This document shows positions 16,313-26,685 of a DNA stretch of 64,000 nt, piece after piece (position 1 is the stretch's first letter; each line of letters starts with the position of its first letter). A program made the translations under genes and the position numbers. The stretch lies in the NCBI GenBank assembly GCA_002319075.1, contig NVQB01000001.1:5208001-5272000 (forward strand). The letters run 5' to 3'. This DNA is from Sphingobacteriaceae bacterium (GTDB lineage: Bacteria > Bacteroidota > Bacteroidia > B-17B0 > Aurantibacillaceae). Below the pieces are notes generated by a model. That model did no database searches and was not told where the DNA came from. It was given only the letters and a program-made list of their open reading frames with translations.

Positions 16313-17446
16313 TTAGTTAACTTTTAAAACTTCAACATCAAATACTAACCAGGAGTTTCCCGGAATAACAGGAGGTTGTCCTCTCTCACCATAGCCAATA
16401 TTTGGCGGAATAATGAGTTTGGCTTTACCACCTTGTTTCAACAACATAATGCCTTCTTCCATACCAGGAATCAATCTTGGTGAAACTCCCAACGACACTT
16501 CCAACGGTTTCCCTTCTCCGTCATACGATGACCAGAATTTAGTACCATCAATTAAAGTTCCGGTGCAATGAAGTACAACTTTATCCGCTTGTTTAATAGC
16601 TGCACCTTCTCCTGTTTTTTCAATCATTGTTCTTAGTCCTGAAGCAGTTACCTGAGCTGAAGAGTATTTTTCATTTAAAATCTTTGTTGCTTCTGCAGCA
16701 GCGCCGGCTTGTTTTGCTTTTGCAGCTTCTTCTTCAGCTTTTATTCTGGCAGCTGCCTTAGCAGGAGCCGCAGCTCTTTCTGTCTCAAACACTTTAGCGG
16801 CATCGAAAGCTTCTGCTTCTTTACCTTTACGTAAAATAGTTACGTGTTTAATAGTTTGATCAACATTTGGCATATCGCCTCCGTTTTTAGGGGCTGTTGC
16901 AATAGAATCTACAACTTCTATTCCCTTTACAATATGTCCGAAAATAGTATAACTGTATGGCAAGCCATAATCTGCATGCATTAAGAAAAACTGACTACCA
17001 TTAGTATTAGGTCCACGGTTTGCCATTGCCATAACTCCACGTTTGTAACCATTTTTTGCAAGTTCAGAATTTGGTAAAAACTCGTCTTCAAACGAATATC
17101 CCGGATCTCCACCGCCAGTGCCCATTGGATCTCCACCCTGTATCATAAACCCTGGTATAACACGGTGAAATTTTATGCCATCATAATACGGAACACCTGC
17201 ACCTTTTGCTGAATTTTTTATCGTTCCTTCTGAAAGACCTACAAAGTTTGCAACAGTCATAGGCACTTGCTTAAATTCCAGTTGTGTATAGATATCGCCT
17301 CTGGTCGTTTCAAGTTTTGCATAAATACCGTCAGCCTGTTTCGCTAAAAACTCCTTATCTGCTTTACTTAGTTTTGCTTTCTTCTGTGCTTCTGCACTGA
17401 AAGTCAGAACAGATAAGGCAGAGATCATTAAAAATAATTTTTTCAT
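16313..17446 (-). CDS. Exported cyclophilin-FKBP fusion peptidyl-prolyl isomerase (copy 2)
   Basis: A 377-residue protein with a clean signal peptide (MISALSVLTFSAEAQ). The cyclophilin part has FHRVIPGFMIQGG and NGSQFFLMH, and the active-site phenylalanine and arginine motifs look intact. The linker is an Ala/Lys/Glu coiled stretch (AAAKAAARIKAEEEAAK-like). The C-terminal FKBP part (VVLHCTGTL, LIPGMEEGIMLLKQGG, PGNSWLVFDVEVL) is more diverged: a YRG/YTG core residue is replaced by HCTG. It is the most different of the three copies. Likely a periplasmic folding helper. Confidence 0.88.
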   Translation of the reverse strand: MKKLFLMISALSVLTFSAEAQKKAKLSKADKEFLAKQADGIYAKLETTRGDIYTQLEFKQVPMTVANFVGLSEGTIKNSAKGAGVPYYDGIKFHRVIPGFMIQGGDPMGTGGGDPGYSFEDEFLPNSELAKNGYKRGVMAMANRGPNTNGSQFFLMHADYGLPYSYTIFGHIVKGIEVVDSIATAPKNGGDMPNVDQTIKHVTILRKGKEAEAFDAAKVFETERAAAPAKAAARIKAEEEAAKAKQAGAAAEATKILNEKYSSAQVTASGLRTMIEKTGEGAAIKQADKVVLHCTGTLIDGTKFWSSYDGEGKPLEVSLGVSPRLIPGMEEGIMLLKQGGKAKLIIPPNIGYGERGQPPVIPGNSWLVFDVEVLKVN

Positions 17447-17534
17447 GTATGAGATTTTATGTTTTTTATATTCTAAGATACTTAAAATTATATTTTACTT
17501 TCTTCTTGCTCTAAAAAATTATAGTTTTTTAAGC

Positions 17535-18503
17535 TTAGCTTACTTTTAAAAGTTCTACTTCAAAAATTAAATCACTTTTTGGAGGAATAACTCCCGGATA
17601 ACCATTGGCTCCGTAACCAAGTGCATAAGGAATATAAAAAACGGCTTTTCCTCCTGGCTTCATTAATTGCAGACCTTCTGTCCATCCTGGAATAACCTGG
17701 GTAAGTCCAAATGAAATGGGTTGACCTCCAATATTTCCATCAAACTCGATTCCATTTGTAAACATGCCTCTGTAAAAAACACTCACATTATTACTGGCTT
17801 TAGGAGAATCGCCCGTTCCTTCTTTTTCAATGATATATTTTAATCCAGAAGATGTTGTTTTAGCACTTTCAAAACGTTTTAAAGCTGCGGCATTTGCTTC
17901 TGCCATTTCAGCAGCTTCTTTTTTTGCTTTTGCTTCTGCCTTTGCGCCAACATTTCCCTTTTCAAATTCAAATACTTTTTCAGCGTCAAAAGCTTCCGCG
18001 TCTGCGCCTTTTCTAAGAATAACAATTTTATTCAAAGCGTCGTTGCCTGCTATTTTATTTACAATGTCTTGCCCCTCTACAACATGACCAAAAACTGTGT
18101 GTTTTCCATCTAACCAGGAAGTCTCAACGTGTGTAATAAAAAATTGTGAACCATTTGTACCGGGACCCGCATTAGCCATGCTTAAAATACCTGGGCCAGT
18201 ATGTTTTAAAGTAGAATCAAACTCATCCGGAAAATTGTATCCTGGACCACCTGTACCGGTACCTGAAGGACACCCACCCTGGATCATAAAGTTAGGAATC
18301 ACACGGTGAAATTTTAATCCATCGTAGTAAGGTTGCCCCTCTGCTTTTGATTTATTTTTAATTTTCCCCTCTGCTAAACCAACGAAGTTTGCTACAGTCA
18401 TGGGAGTTTTTTTGTATTCTAATACAGTGTAGATATCGCCTTTGCTTGTTTCAAATTTGGCGTAAATTCCATCAGCTTGTTTATCTAAAAATTCTTTATC
18501 CAT
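17535..18503 (-). CDS. Cyclophilin-FKBP fusion peptidyl-prolyl isomerase lacking a signal peptide (copy 3)
   Basis: A 322-residue protein with the same cyclophilin plus FKBP architecture: [21 protein letters not shown], then [21 protein letters not shown] and a [13 protein letters not shown] end. It starts [14 protein letters not shown], which aligns with the mature start of copy 2 (ADKEFLAKQADGIY). The signal peptide present in both sister genes is therefore absent, and the product should stay in the cytoplasm. No in-frame upstream start supplies a signal. A palindromic element (18530-18545) sits 27 nt upstream, where the lost part would have been. The alternative is that this copy was always cytoplasmic. 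Confidence 0.85.
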   Translation of the reverse strand: MDKEFLDKQADGIYAKFETSKGDIYTVLEYKKTPMTVANFVGLAEGKIKNKSKAEGQPYYDGLKFHRVIPNFMIQGGCPSGTGTGGPGYNFPDEFDSTLKHTGPGILSMANAGPGTNGSQFFITHVETSWLDGKHTVFGHVVEGQDIVNKIAGNDALNKIVILRKGADAEAFDAEKVFEFEKGNVGAKAEAKAKKEAAEMAEANAAALKRFESAKTTSSGLKYIIEKEGTGDSPKASNNVSVFYRGMFTNGIEFDGNIGGQPISFGLTQVIPGWTEGLQLMKPGGKAVFYIPYALGYGANGYPGVIPPKSDLIFEVELLKVS

Positions 18504-18529
18504 TATTTTATTTTTTAAATCATGAAGGC

Positions 18530-18545
18530 CCCGATAGGTATCGGG
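18530..18545. repeat. Dispersed palindrome, copy in leader of cyclophilin-FKBP copy 3
   Basis: CCCGATAGGTATCGGG, a near-perfect palindrome. It is part of a longer element (about 18522-18559) that also occurs upstream of groL: an ATGAAG-type left arm, the palindrome, GGAT, then TTCTGCTTCA on the right. Confidence 0.7.
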
Positions 18546-18640
18546 ATGTTCTGCTTCATCATAGTTCGTTCTTATTTCTGAACCTGGTTATGCTCCAGAA
18601 GTTAAATTGTTTTGATCTGATTAACTGATACTCTTTGTTT

Positions 18641-19606
18641 CTAGTGTCCTGGTTCAGCCATTTGAGGCATTTGTTGTGGAGCAGGTGCTGGTTTAAAATC
18701 GAACAGTTCAATTTCAAACACTACCGCAGCATAAGGAGGAATACCTTGATTGCTACGAGGATCCCATTGACTTCCGCGAGCACCCCAAGCTATAGAAGAA
18801 GGAATGATCATAGTAGCCTTACCACCTTTTTTCATTAATTGCATACCTTCTGTCCAACCCGGAATAACTTCCGTCAAGTTAAGATCAACGGGAGTACCTC
18901 GTTGTACAGAACTATCAAAAATTTGCCCGTTAAGAAATTTACCGGTGTAGTGCACATTTACCATATCGGTAGCTTTAGGACTAGCTCCTGTACCTTTTTT
19001 TGTTTCAATATAAATTAAACCAGAAGGTAATGCTTTGGTTGTAACTTTATTGTCAGCAAGGTATTTATCCAGCATTGGTTTTTCGTTAGCTTCCATTTCC
19101 TTAAGCATGGTTTCTACTTCAGCTTGTTGTTTTTTAGCATTTTCTTCCACCTCTTTTGCTGAACGGATTTCTTTAATTTTAAAAGAACCTTTTAAGAAAT
19201 CACCTTTATTAAATCCTTTTGGTAATTCATTTTGACCATTTGTTTTCAGGAAAAATGAATCTGCCGAAATAATAAAAGAAGCACTATCTCCTTTTGCCAT
19301 CATCATCATACCATCTTCAAAACTTCCCACGAATGAAGATTTTTTCATTGTAAAATTAACCGTACCGGTACCATCCTGACTTACTGACTTAGACTCGACG
19401 ATCACCGAGTCATTTTTTTCTTTTGCGATTACATAAGTAATAACAATACCATCACCCATTTCAACTTTTTTACCAGCTTCATCGTGGTTGTAAAATTTGT
19501 AGTGTAAACCATTTTCGGCTTTTGTATAGCCATCGAATTTTGAATCGGAACAAGCGCCAAAAACTAATGCGATGGCTGCAGTTGCAAGTAATGTAACTTT
19601 TTTCAT
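18641..19606 (-). CDS. FKBP-type peptidyl-prolyl isomerase lipoprotein, two FKBP-like domains
   Basis: A 321-residue lipoprotein (signal TAAIALVFGAC). The N-terminal third (residues about 25-150) resembles a degenerate FKBP domain (GDGIVITYVI, then GSFEDGMMMMAKGDSASFII). A charged helical linker follows. Residues about 205-310 are a well-conserved FKBP domain: [38 protein letters not shown], then IPPYAAVVFEIELFDF. It should act in the periplasm on exported proteins. Its ATG follows directly after the stop codon of the upstream gene (TAA at 19607-19609, ATG at 19604-19606), so the two are probably translationally coupled. Confidence 0.9.
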   Translation of the reverse strand: MKKVTLLATAAIALVFGACSDSKFDGYTKAENGLHYKFYNHDEAGKKVEMGDGIVITYVIAKEKNDSVIVESKSVSQDGTGTVNFTMKKSSFVGSFEDGMMMMAKGDSASFIISADSFFLKTNGQNELPKGFNKGDFLKGSFKIKEIRSAKEVEENAKKQQAEVETMLKEMEANEKPMLDKYLADNKVTTKALPSGLIYIETKKGTGASPKATDMVNVHYTGKFLNGQIFDSSVQRGTPVDLNLTEVIPGWTEGMQLMKKGGKATMIIPSSIAWGARGSQWDPRSNQGIPPYAAVVFEIELFDFKPAPAPQQMPQMAEPGH

Positions 19607-20551
19607 TTATCTTTTTTTACGTTTTAATTTTTTTGTCCCGATAGCCATCGGGACCGGTTTTGTTTTGAGTGTAGATTCGCTTGTTTTTAAACTAATTAAT
19701 TTAATTTCATACACTAATGGGGTAAACGGTGGCACAGTTGCATTACTACTTCCATCTACTCCAAAAGCAAGGCGTGAAGGTAAGATTATTTTTGCATTCT
19801 CACCCAATTTTAGCCTGCTGATAACATAATTTAAGCCAGGCAATAATTGGTCCGGCGTTCCGTAAATAAATTCAAAATCAGCACCCGATTTTTCAAGAAA
19901 ACGCCCATTTAAAAATTCACCTTTATAGCTTATGGTAACTATATCTCCCTCTTTTGGAATAAGGTCTCCCGAACCCGGGCCATGTTCTATCCAATAAAAA
20001 CCCAGTGGATCTTGTGCGGCCAGCTTCTCTTCTTCTGTGCCATAATAGCGTTTAATTTTCTCTTCTTCTTTCTTTAATAAATCGTACTGGATTTTAACAA
20101 ATTCCGATTTTTCGTAAACACGTTTCACTTTAAAGTTCACGCAGACCACTGAATCCTTCTGGCAAAAATAAGGGATAGCCGAACTTTTAAACTGCTGTTG
20201 AAAAAAATCTTTTGTTTTTACAAGAACACATCCACTATCCAGGTCTGTACATTTGGACATATAATTTTTAAAGAAATTATTCTCGGCAGAATCATTCTTA
20301 ATGTAGTATTTATCGTTAAGATTATTGTAACTATCCCAGAACACAGAATCTGCCTGATTTTTAAAGGTAGCGGCCACCCATGCAACTTTACCCGGCTTGT
20401 AAATAGAACTATCCAGGTCAAAGGCCAGCAATTTGTAATAATAGCCAGCGGGATGGTATGAAAATCCAGGGGAAGAGTGTTTCTTTTCATGACAAGCAAA
20501 ACAAGTCACTATAAACACAAAAGAAAAAAAAAGAATAATGTTATTTTTCAC
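19607..20551 (-). CDS. FKBP-type peptidyl-prolyl isomerase lipoprotein
   Basis: A 314-residue lipoprotein (FVFIVTCFAC at the lipobox). The first 190 residues are unrecognised, with a charged helical linker (YDLLKKEEEKIKRYYG). Residues about 195-300 form the FKBP domain: VTISYKGEFLNGRFLE, LLPGLNYVISRLKLGENAKI and PPFTPLVYEIKLI. It resembles gliding-associated FKBP lipoproteins in layout, but I would not assign a Gld name. The C-terminal tail (KPVPMAIGTKKLKRKKR) is encoded across a copy of the dispersed palindrome. It abuts the next FKBP gene. Confidence 0.85.
   Translation of the reverse strand: MKNNIILFFSFVFIVTCFACHEKKHSSPGFSYHPAGYYYKLLAFDLDSSIYKPGKVAWVAATFKNQADSVFWDSYNNLNDKYYIKNDSAENNFFKNYMSKCTDLDSGCVLVKTKDFFQQQFKSSAIPYFCQKDSVVCVNFKVKRVYEKSEFVKIQYDLLKKEEEKIKRYYGTEEEKLAAQDPLGFYWIEHGPGSGDLIPKEGDIVTISYKGEFLNGRFLEKSGADFEFIYGTPDQLLPGLNYVISRLKLGENAKIILPSRLAFGVDGSSNATVPPFTPLVYEIKLISLKTSESTLKTKPVPMAIGTKKLKRKKR
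19637..19652. repeat. Dispersed palindrome inside the FKBP lipoprotein coding region
   Basis: CCCGATAGCCATCGGG lies within the last codons of the 19607-20551 gene, where it encodes part of the VPMAIGT tail. The frame is kept. This is the only copy in coding DNA. Confidence 0.7.
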
Positions 20552-20581
20552 TTACCTGGATAAAGCGCAAATATACTCATC

Positions 20582-20615
20582 AAAAAAAAAGCTCCTTCTT
20601 CATGAAGGAGCTTTT
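20582..20615 (-). terminator. Terminator of the groS-groL transcript
   Basis: 12-bp perfect stem (AAAAGCTCCTTC at 20587-20598 with GAAGGAGCTTTT at 20604-20615) and a U-run on the minus strand, 119 nt after the groL stop. Confidence 0.85.
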
Positions 20616-20706
20616 CTAATTTAATTTTCAAGAGTTATTAAGTTTAATGATATAATCCGATGATCATCGTCGCACTAATATCTGGCATCTCTAACCCTTT
20701 TTACGT

Positions 20707-20722
20707 CCCGATAGCTACCGGG
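20707..20722. repeat. Dispersed palindrome in the groL 3' region
   Basis: CCCGATAGCTACCGGG, one mismatch from the perfect palindrome, 11 nt beyond the groL stop codon and before the terminator. Confidence 0.65.
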
Positions 20723-20733
20723 AAAGAGCTTGA

Positions 20734-22386
<1,653 letters not shown>

Positions 22387-22397
22387 TTATGAAGTGC

Positions 22398-22413
22398 CCC
22401 GATAGCTATCGGG
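22398..22413. repeat. Dispersed palindrome in the groL leader
   Basis: CCCGATAGCTATCGGG, a perfect 16-bp palindrome, 26 nt before the groL ATG. It is embedded in a longer element (about 22388-22427) with an outer TGAAG / CTTCA pairing. The same longer element is found in front of the 17535-18503 isomerase gene. Confidence 0.75.
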
Positions 22414-22515
22414 ATATTCTGCTTCACTGTGTTTGTTTCTTGTTTTAAGTTTATTGTTTCTATTCAGTAATGATTACTGGTGTTACCCGGCAATCTGGAA
22501 GTAAAAACCAGGAAT

Positions 22516-22800
22516 TTAAACGATCGCGTAAATGTCGCTTTCTTTCATGATAAGGTAATCTTTACCATCAACGCTTAATTCTGTTCCAGCATACTTTCCA
22601 TAAAGCACTGTATCGCCAACCTTTACAGTCATTGGTTCCTCAGGTTTACCGTTACCTACAGCAATAACTTTGCCGCGCATTGGTTTTTCTTTTGCAGTGT
22701 CAGGAATAATAATTCCTCCTGATGTTTTTGTTTCAGCCGCCGCAGGTTCAACCAGAACTCTATCTGCCAAAGGCTTTACATTTACATTTGATTTTGCCAT
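22516..22800 (-). CDS. groS: Co-chaperonin GroES
   Basis: A 94-residue GroES lid of the GroEL chamber. It starts [19 protein letters not shown] and has the mobile-loop region [17 protein letters not shown], then [23 protein letters not shown] and a [14 protein letters not shown] end. The frame extends 11 codons upstream, but the ATG at 22800 gives the standard N-terminus. It leads the groS-groL pair. A perfect palindrome lies 86 nt upstream. Confidence 0.97.
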   Translation of the reverse strand: MAKSNVNVKPLADRVLVEPAAAETKTSGGIIIPDTAKEKPMRGKVIAVGNGKPEEPMTVKVGDTVLYGKYAGTELSVDGKDYLIMKESDIYAIV

Positions 22801-22885
22801 ATTTTTTTGATTTAATAAATTGTGAATTTCCACTGGTTTTTACATTAATTATGCCAACGTGAATATAACCTGATATTTGGTCAGA

Positions 22886-22897
22886 TTTTCATGAAAA
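22886..22897. promoter_or_regulatory. Perfect 12-bp palindrome upstream of groS
   Basis: TTTTCATGAAAA, self-complementary, 86 nt upstream of the groS start. No CIRCE-type operator (TTAGCACTC...) is seen. It could be an operator, but AT-rich 12-mers of this kind occur by chance. Confidence 0.25.
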
Positions 22898-22996
22898 ACT
22901 CTAAAATTGTTATAAAATGACAGTCGCGAGTGACAGGGTGACACCAGTGCGACAGGTAAGAGTTGTAAGTGATAAGCCTAAAACAAAATGAAAAAA

Positions 22997-24226
22997 TTAT
23001 TTTATCCTTACACCATCCTGGTAACCTACAACAAAGCCATCGAAACCTTTGCTTATGATTTGTTCTCTTTCTTTAAAAGCGTCTTGTTTAGAAGTAAAAC
23101 TGCCATAAAGAACTTTATACATTCCATTTTCTTCTGTGATCTTTACTTTACCAAGCGCTCTAAAATCTCTTTTTGATGGTTCTTTGGAAAATGCACCCAA
23201 TTGAATTTTGTATACCAACCCAGTCTCAGAAGCATTTGCAGCAGCGTCCTCAGCTTTTTCTTTTTCTTTCTTTCTTGATTTTTTTGTACCGCTTTCCGTT
23301 TCAGTTTTATCATCACCGCTAAGTGCAGTAGCGGTTTGTTGCGTATTATCAGTTACCCTTGGCGTATTTGCAGCCGCTACGGAAGATTGTCCTGAATAAC
23401 TCAAAGGATTTATACTCCTGTTGATGGAGTCGATTTCATTTGCATTTTCATCAAGTGATTTAGCCAGAATCAAAACTCTCGACGCTACCTGCAGATCGTT
23501 CTCAGCTTTCTTTCTATCATTATTTGCTTTATCAATAGCTGCCGTTTTCTCATTTTCATCTTTCAGGCCTTCTGCTTTTGCTAAGGCTTCAGCAGATTCA
23601 GCTAATTTTAATTCTGCTTTTTTCTTTTCTCTCTCTCCTACCTCATACGCATCTTTTGAATCTTTCTTTAGTTGTAATACTTGTTGTTTTAGAAGTTCCG
23701 GATTTTTAGTGCTTATTTCGGCAGCATTAATTGTAGTAGTTAAAAGTGAAGGCGCTGTTTTGGGCGTCAATGTATAGAATTCTTCTGTTGAAACCGACGC
23801 CGCAGAAGACGCAGAGTCTTTAAAGGCAACCATTACAGGTTCCATTTCTATTTCTCTCTTGTCATCATTTTCAACGTAAAAATATTTTTGTACGAAGCTT
23901 TTTTTACCGGGCATCACTCCTGAAATCAACTTCATGCTGATAGTGAATTCAGATTCCACAGGAGCCATAACCCAAATAATTTTCACCACATTGTCTTCAA
24001 AAGTAAAAGAACCTGATTTAACATCTACCTCTTTCATAACGATGCCCCTGGGAATTTCCATCTGGTATTTCGCGAAATTAGTATGAGAACCTTTATTAAT
24101 TTTTACCTCAAAAGTAATATCTGAATTAAGAGGAATGGCTTTGGGCAAATTTGTCTGCATAGTAATCTGACCTTTCAAAAAAGAAAACATTGCTGTCAAA
24201 CAAAAAATTACCAAAATACGCTTCAT
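22997..24226 (-). CDS. Exported SPOR-domain protein with coiled-coil middle
   Basis: From the ATG at 24226 a 409-residue protein with signal peptide (CLTAMFSFLKGQ). Residues about 20-140 look like a beta-sandwich (FEVKINKGSHTNFAKYQMEI, VKIIWVMAP). Residues about 180-260 are a long Glu/Lys/Ala coiled coil, then a low-complexity charged stretch (KKSRKKEKEKAED). The last 75 residues are an SPOR-type domain (YKIQLGAFSKEP, then YKVLYGSFTSKQDAFKER). SPOR domains bind denuded septal peptidoglycan, so a cell-wall or division-linked role is likely. The frame extends to 24244, but the chosen start gives a cleaner signal peptide. Confidence 0.8.
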   Translation of the reverse strand: MKRILVIFCLTAMFSFLKGQITMQTNLPKAIPLNSDITFEVKINKGSHTNFAKYQMEIPRGIVMKEVDVKSGSFTFEDNVVKIIWVMAPVESEFTISMKLISGVMPGKKSFVQKYFYVENDDKREIEMEPVMVAFKDSASSAASVSTEEFYTLTPKTAPSLLTTTINAAEISTKNPELLKQQVLQLKKDSKDAYEVGEREKKKAELKLAESAEALAKAEGLKDENEKTAAIDKANNDRKKAENDLQVASRVLILAKSLDENANEIDSINRSINPLSYSGQSSVAAANTPRVTDNTQQTATALSGDDKTETESGTKKSRKKEKEKAEDAAANASETGLVYKIQLGAFSKEPSKRDFRALGKVKITEENGMYKVLYGSFTSKQDAFKEREQIISKGFDGFVVGYQDGVRIK

Positions 24227-24320
24227 AATGTTGATTTTATGCAAATATATCTATTTCGGCCACCAGGTCAAAGGAAGGAGTAGAATATTACTAACCAACA
24301 CATCTTAAAAACATATCCAT

Positions 24321-24355
24321 AAAAAAAAGGCTGCTCTTTAAAGAACAGCCTTTTT
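24321..24355 (-). terminator. Terminator after the 24376-25473 lipoprotein gene
   Basis: Stem GGCTGcTCTTT with AAAGAaCAGCC (24329-24350, one mismatch) plus a U-run on the minus strand. Confidence 0.75.
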
Positions 24356-24375
24356 AAAAAAGTATTAAAGTTTAT

Positions 24376-25473
24376 TTATTTCATAAAGTTAACACGGTAA
24401 GAAATTCCTTTGATAAGAACTTCTCCCACATTATCGCATGCCGCTTGCAATTGAGGTTGCCCTTCATTGCCATAATAAATTTGACGAGGATAAAAATTTT
24501 GAGCTGGTGTTCCAATAGAAAAGGATGCAACACCCGCTTTAAATGGATGATGTTCGTCGCCACGCTGCGTTACAGATCCTGTAGGAGTAAATGCTACACC
24601 AGATACTTGATCAGGTGAACACTGAAAATCTCTTACTAATGGAGTCTCAGGATGAATTGACATCGAGAAAGGAACATTTGCAACAATAGAAGGTGTTGCT
24701 TCAGCATTAATTTGAGGCACTTTACCTTTAACATCTCCATCATATTTTAATACAGCTAAAGACCATTGAACAGCTGCTTGTTTGCTAACTGCAAAAACTT
24801 TTGGATCGCTTGTATTAGCTAGAGTTTTATGTAACTCTCCTTCCCACTCCATATTTTTATTAGGATCTGAAGGGTGAGTAAATTTTAAGTGACCAGCAAA
24901 TCTCCATGTTAAATTTGTAGTGCCCGTACTGTAGTTAGGACTTGAAAGTGTATTATACATGTAGGCAGGAACAGTATCTAAACCGTAGTTATTAACTTCC
25001 CAGCCATTAATGAAATAGCTTTTGAAGATAATTCTACCTTGCCATTCGTAGTTACGTGAATATCTAACATTCTTATTATTTTTTGGAGTTTTTTGAGGCA
25101 CATACATGAAAATAGATCCGTCACGAACATTTCCATCTAAACACTTTGTAGTATTAAAACCTATAACTAACTGATCGTGTTCTGTAAGAACTCCGTTTAC
25201 AGGAATCATAATGGCTTGTGTATCTCTAACCGCAGTAACGGTTTGACTGGTACCAGGATATTGACTGTAAAATGTTTTACCATCATAATTGTTTTCTGCG
25301 AGATAACTACACATCATGTCAATGTCAGTAACAACATAGTTCATCCAGGAAGCATAAACAGCGCTTTCTGTCTCAACATCTGCTTCAGGTTCTACATTTT
25401 TTTTCGGATTACAACCAAGTACAAAAGCGGTTGTTAAAGCTAAAGCTGAAAACCCTAGGGTAATTCTTTTCAT
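24376..25473 (-). CDS. Predicted lipoprotein, paralog of the adjacent 25563-26558 product
   Basis: A 365-residue lipoprotein (ALALTTAFVLGC) from the ATG at 25473; two earlier in-frame starts would lengthen the signal needlessly. It aligns with its upstream neighbour along its length: VVTDIDMMCSYLAE, VIGFNTTKC then RDGSIFMY, LTWRFAGHL, NMEWEGELHKTL, PLVRDFQC, FYPRQIYYGNEG and the C-terminal CDNVGEVLIKG. It is all-beta in character and of unknown function. The RDG/RTG motif after a Cys and the closing Cys-rich strand recall the lipoproteins at 3003, 4083 and 40494. It lies downstream of its sister and ends at a terminator. Confidence 0.75.
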   Translation of the reverse strand: MKRITLGFSALALTTAFVLGCNPKKNVEPEADVETESAVYASWMNYVVTDIDMMCSYLAENNYDGKTFYSQYPGTSQTVTAVRDTQAIMIPVNGVLTEHDQLVIGFNTTKCLDGNVRDGSIFMYVPQKTPKNNKNVRYSRNYEWQGRIIFKSYFINGWEVNNYGLDTVPAYMYNTLSSPNYSTGTTNLTWRFAGHLKFTHPSDPNKNMEWEGELHKTLANTSDPKVFAVSKQAAVQWSLAVLKYDGDVKGKVPQINAEATPSIVANVPFSMSIHPETPLVRDFQCSPDQVSGVAFTPTGSVTQRGDEHHPFKAGVASFSIGTPAQNFYPRQIYYGNEGQPQLQAACDNVGEVLIKGISYRVNFMK

Positions 25474-25562
25474 CGTCATATATTTTTTAGAAATATTTGT
25501 TTGCAATTTAGTACTATTATTTTAATCTAACAAAAAATGTTAGGGAATTTATTATCAGTTCC

Positions 25563-26558
25563 TTATTGAAAATTCACACTGTAAGAATTCCCTTTAATTA
25601 ACACTTCTCCAGAGTTGTCACACTGAGCCGGTAAACCAGGATTACCCTCATTTCCGTAATAAATCTGGCGTGGATATTTGTCACCTGTTTTAAAAGTAGC
25701 CACACCACTTTTTACCGGATGAAATTCTTTGTTCCATGTTCTAAAAGGCTGAACCGATTCTACCCCACCAATAACATCCGCGAAACAAGAAAAATCTCTC
25801 ACAAGTGGTTTTTCAGAATTAATTTCAAGTGTATACGGAACGTCTGTAGAAGTTAATCCGGTAACAGATCCGCGGTACTCGACTACTCCTTTCGACCAGT
25901 TAATTGGCTGTTGAGTTGATGTATGAAATACAGAATTGTCCGTTGAGTTTTTTAATGTTTTGATCAACTTACCCTCCCACAGAATATTTTTTGAAGCATC
26001 GGTAGGATGTTCTAACAATAAACTTCCTTCAATACGCCAGCTGAGCGTGGTTTTTGAAGGATCGTAAGAAGGTTTTGTCAAGTTATTATAGATCTGAAAT
26101 GTTTTACCTGCGGGTATGCTAACGGCCCAGCCGTTTACGTAATAATGATCTAAAATCACATTTCCACGAAATTCATAATCCCGGTAATATTTGGCGTTAG
26201 GATTCGTATGTGGATTGTACATAAAAATAGTGCCGTCTCTTAATACACCATCTCTGCACTTACCACTGTTGTATCCCACAGTCACCTGGTCTGTAACTAA
26301 ATTTCGGTCCACATCAATACCAACCGGATTTTCTCCCGGCGCAAGATTGTAAAAATCCGGATCAAGATCTGCTTCGGCCACAAAGGCGCAGATCATATCT
26401 ATATCTGTAGCGACAAAATTTGCAAAAGAGACATCAACCGAGCTTTGTACTTCGGAGTCTGCCACCGGTGCCGCCGGGTGCCTGGCTTTCGGACACGCCA
26501 TTAAAAAGGGAGCAAGGGCAATGGTTAACAGGCCTAATTTAATTTGGGTAGATTTCAT
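25563..26558 (-). CDS. Predicted lipoprotein, paralog of the 24376-25473 product
   Basis: A 331-residue lipoprotein (TIALAPFLMACPK). Shared features with the downstream copy are FVATDIDMICAFVAE, VGYNSGKCRDGVLRDGTIFMY, LSWRIEGSLL, ILWEGKLIKTL, PLVRDFSC, KYPRQIYYGNEG and CDNSGEVLIKG. The pair is a clear tandem duplication with about 90 nt between, so they are probably co-transcribed. The family is not one I can name. Surface or periplasmic location is expected from the lipobox. Confidence 0.75.
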   Translation of the reverse strand: MKSTQIKLGLLTIALAPFLMACPKARHPAAPVADSEVQSSVDVSFANFVATDIDMICAFVAEADLDPDFYNLAPGENPVGIDVDRNLVTDQVTVGYNSGKCRDGVLRDGTIFMYNPHTNPNAKYYRDYEFRGNVILDHYYVNGWAVSIPAGKTFQIYNNLTKPSYDPSKTTLSWRIEGSLLLEHPTDASKNILWEGKLIKTLKNSTDNSVFHTSTQQPINWSKGVVEYRGSVTGLTSTDVPYTLEINSEKPLVRDFSCFADVIGGVESVQPFRTWNKEFHPVKSGVATFKTGDKYPRQIYYGNEGNPGLPAQCDNSGEVLIKGNSYSVNFQ

Positions 26559-26685
26559 AGTTGGTAAGATTAAAGGTTGTAAGTTGACTTCATCAAGGAT
26601 TGTACCAAAACTTGTTAAAAATAAATTGGAAAGAAAAACACTAAATAAAAATTAAATGGTGAACTTTAAACTCTTTACTAATGAA

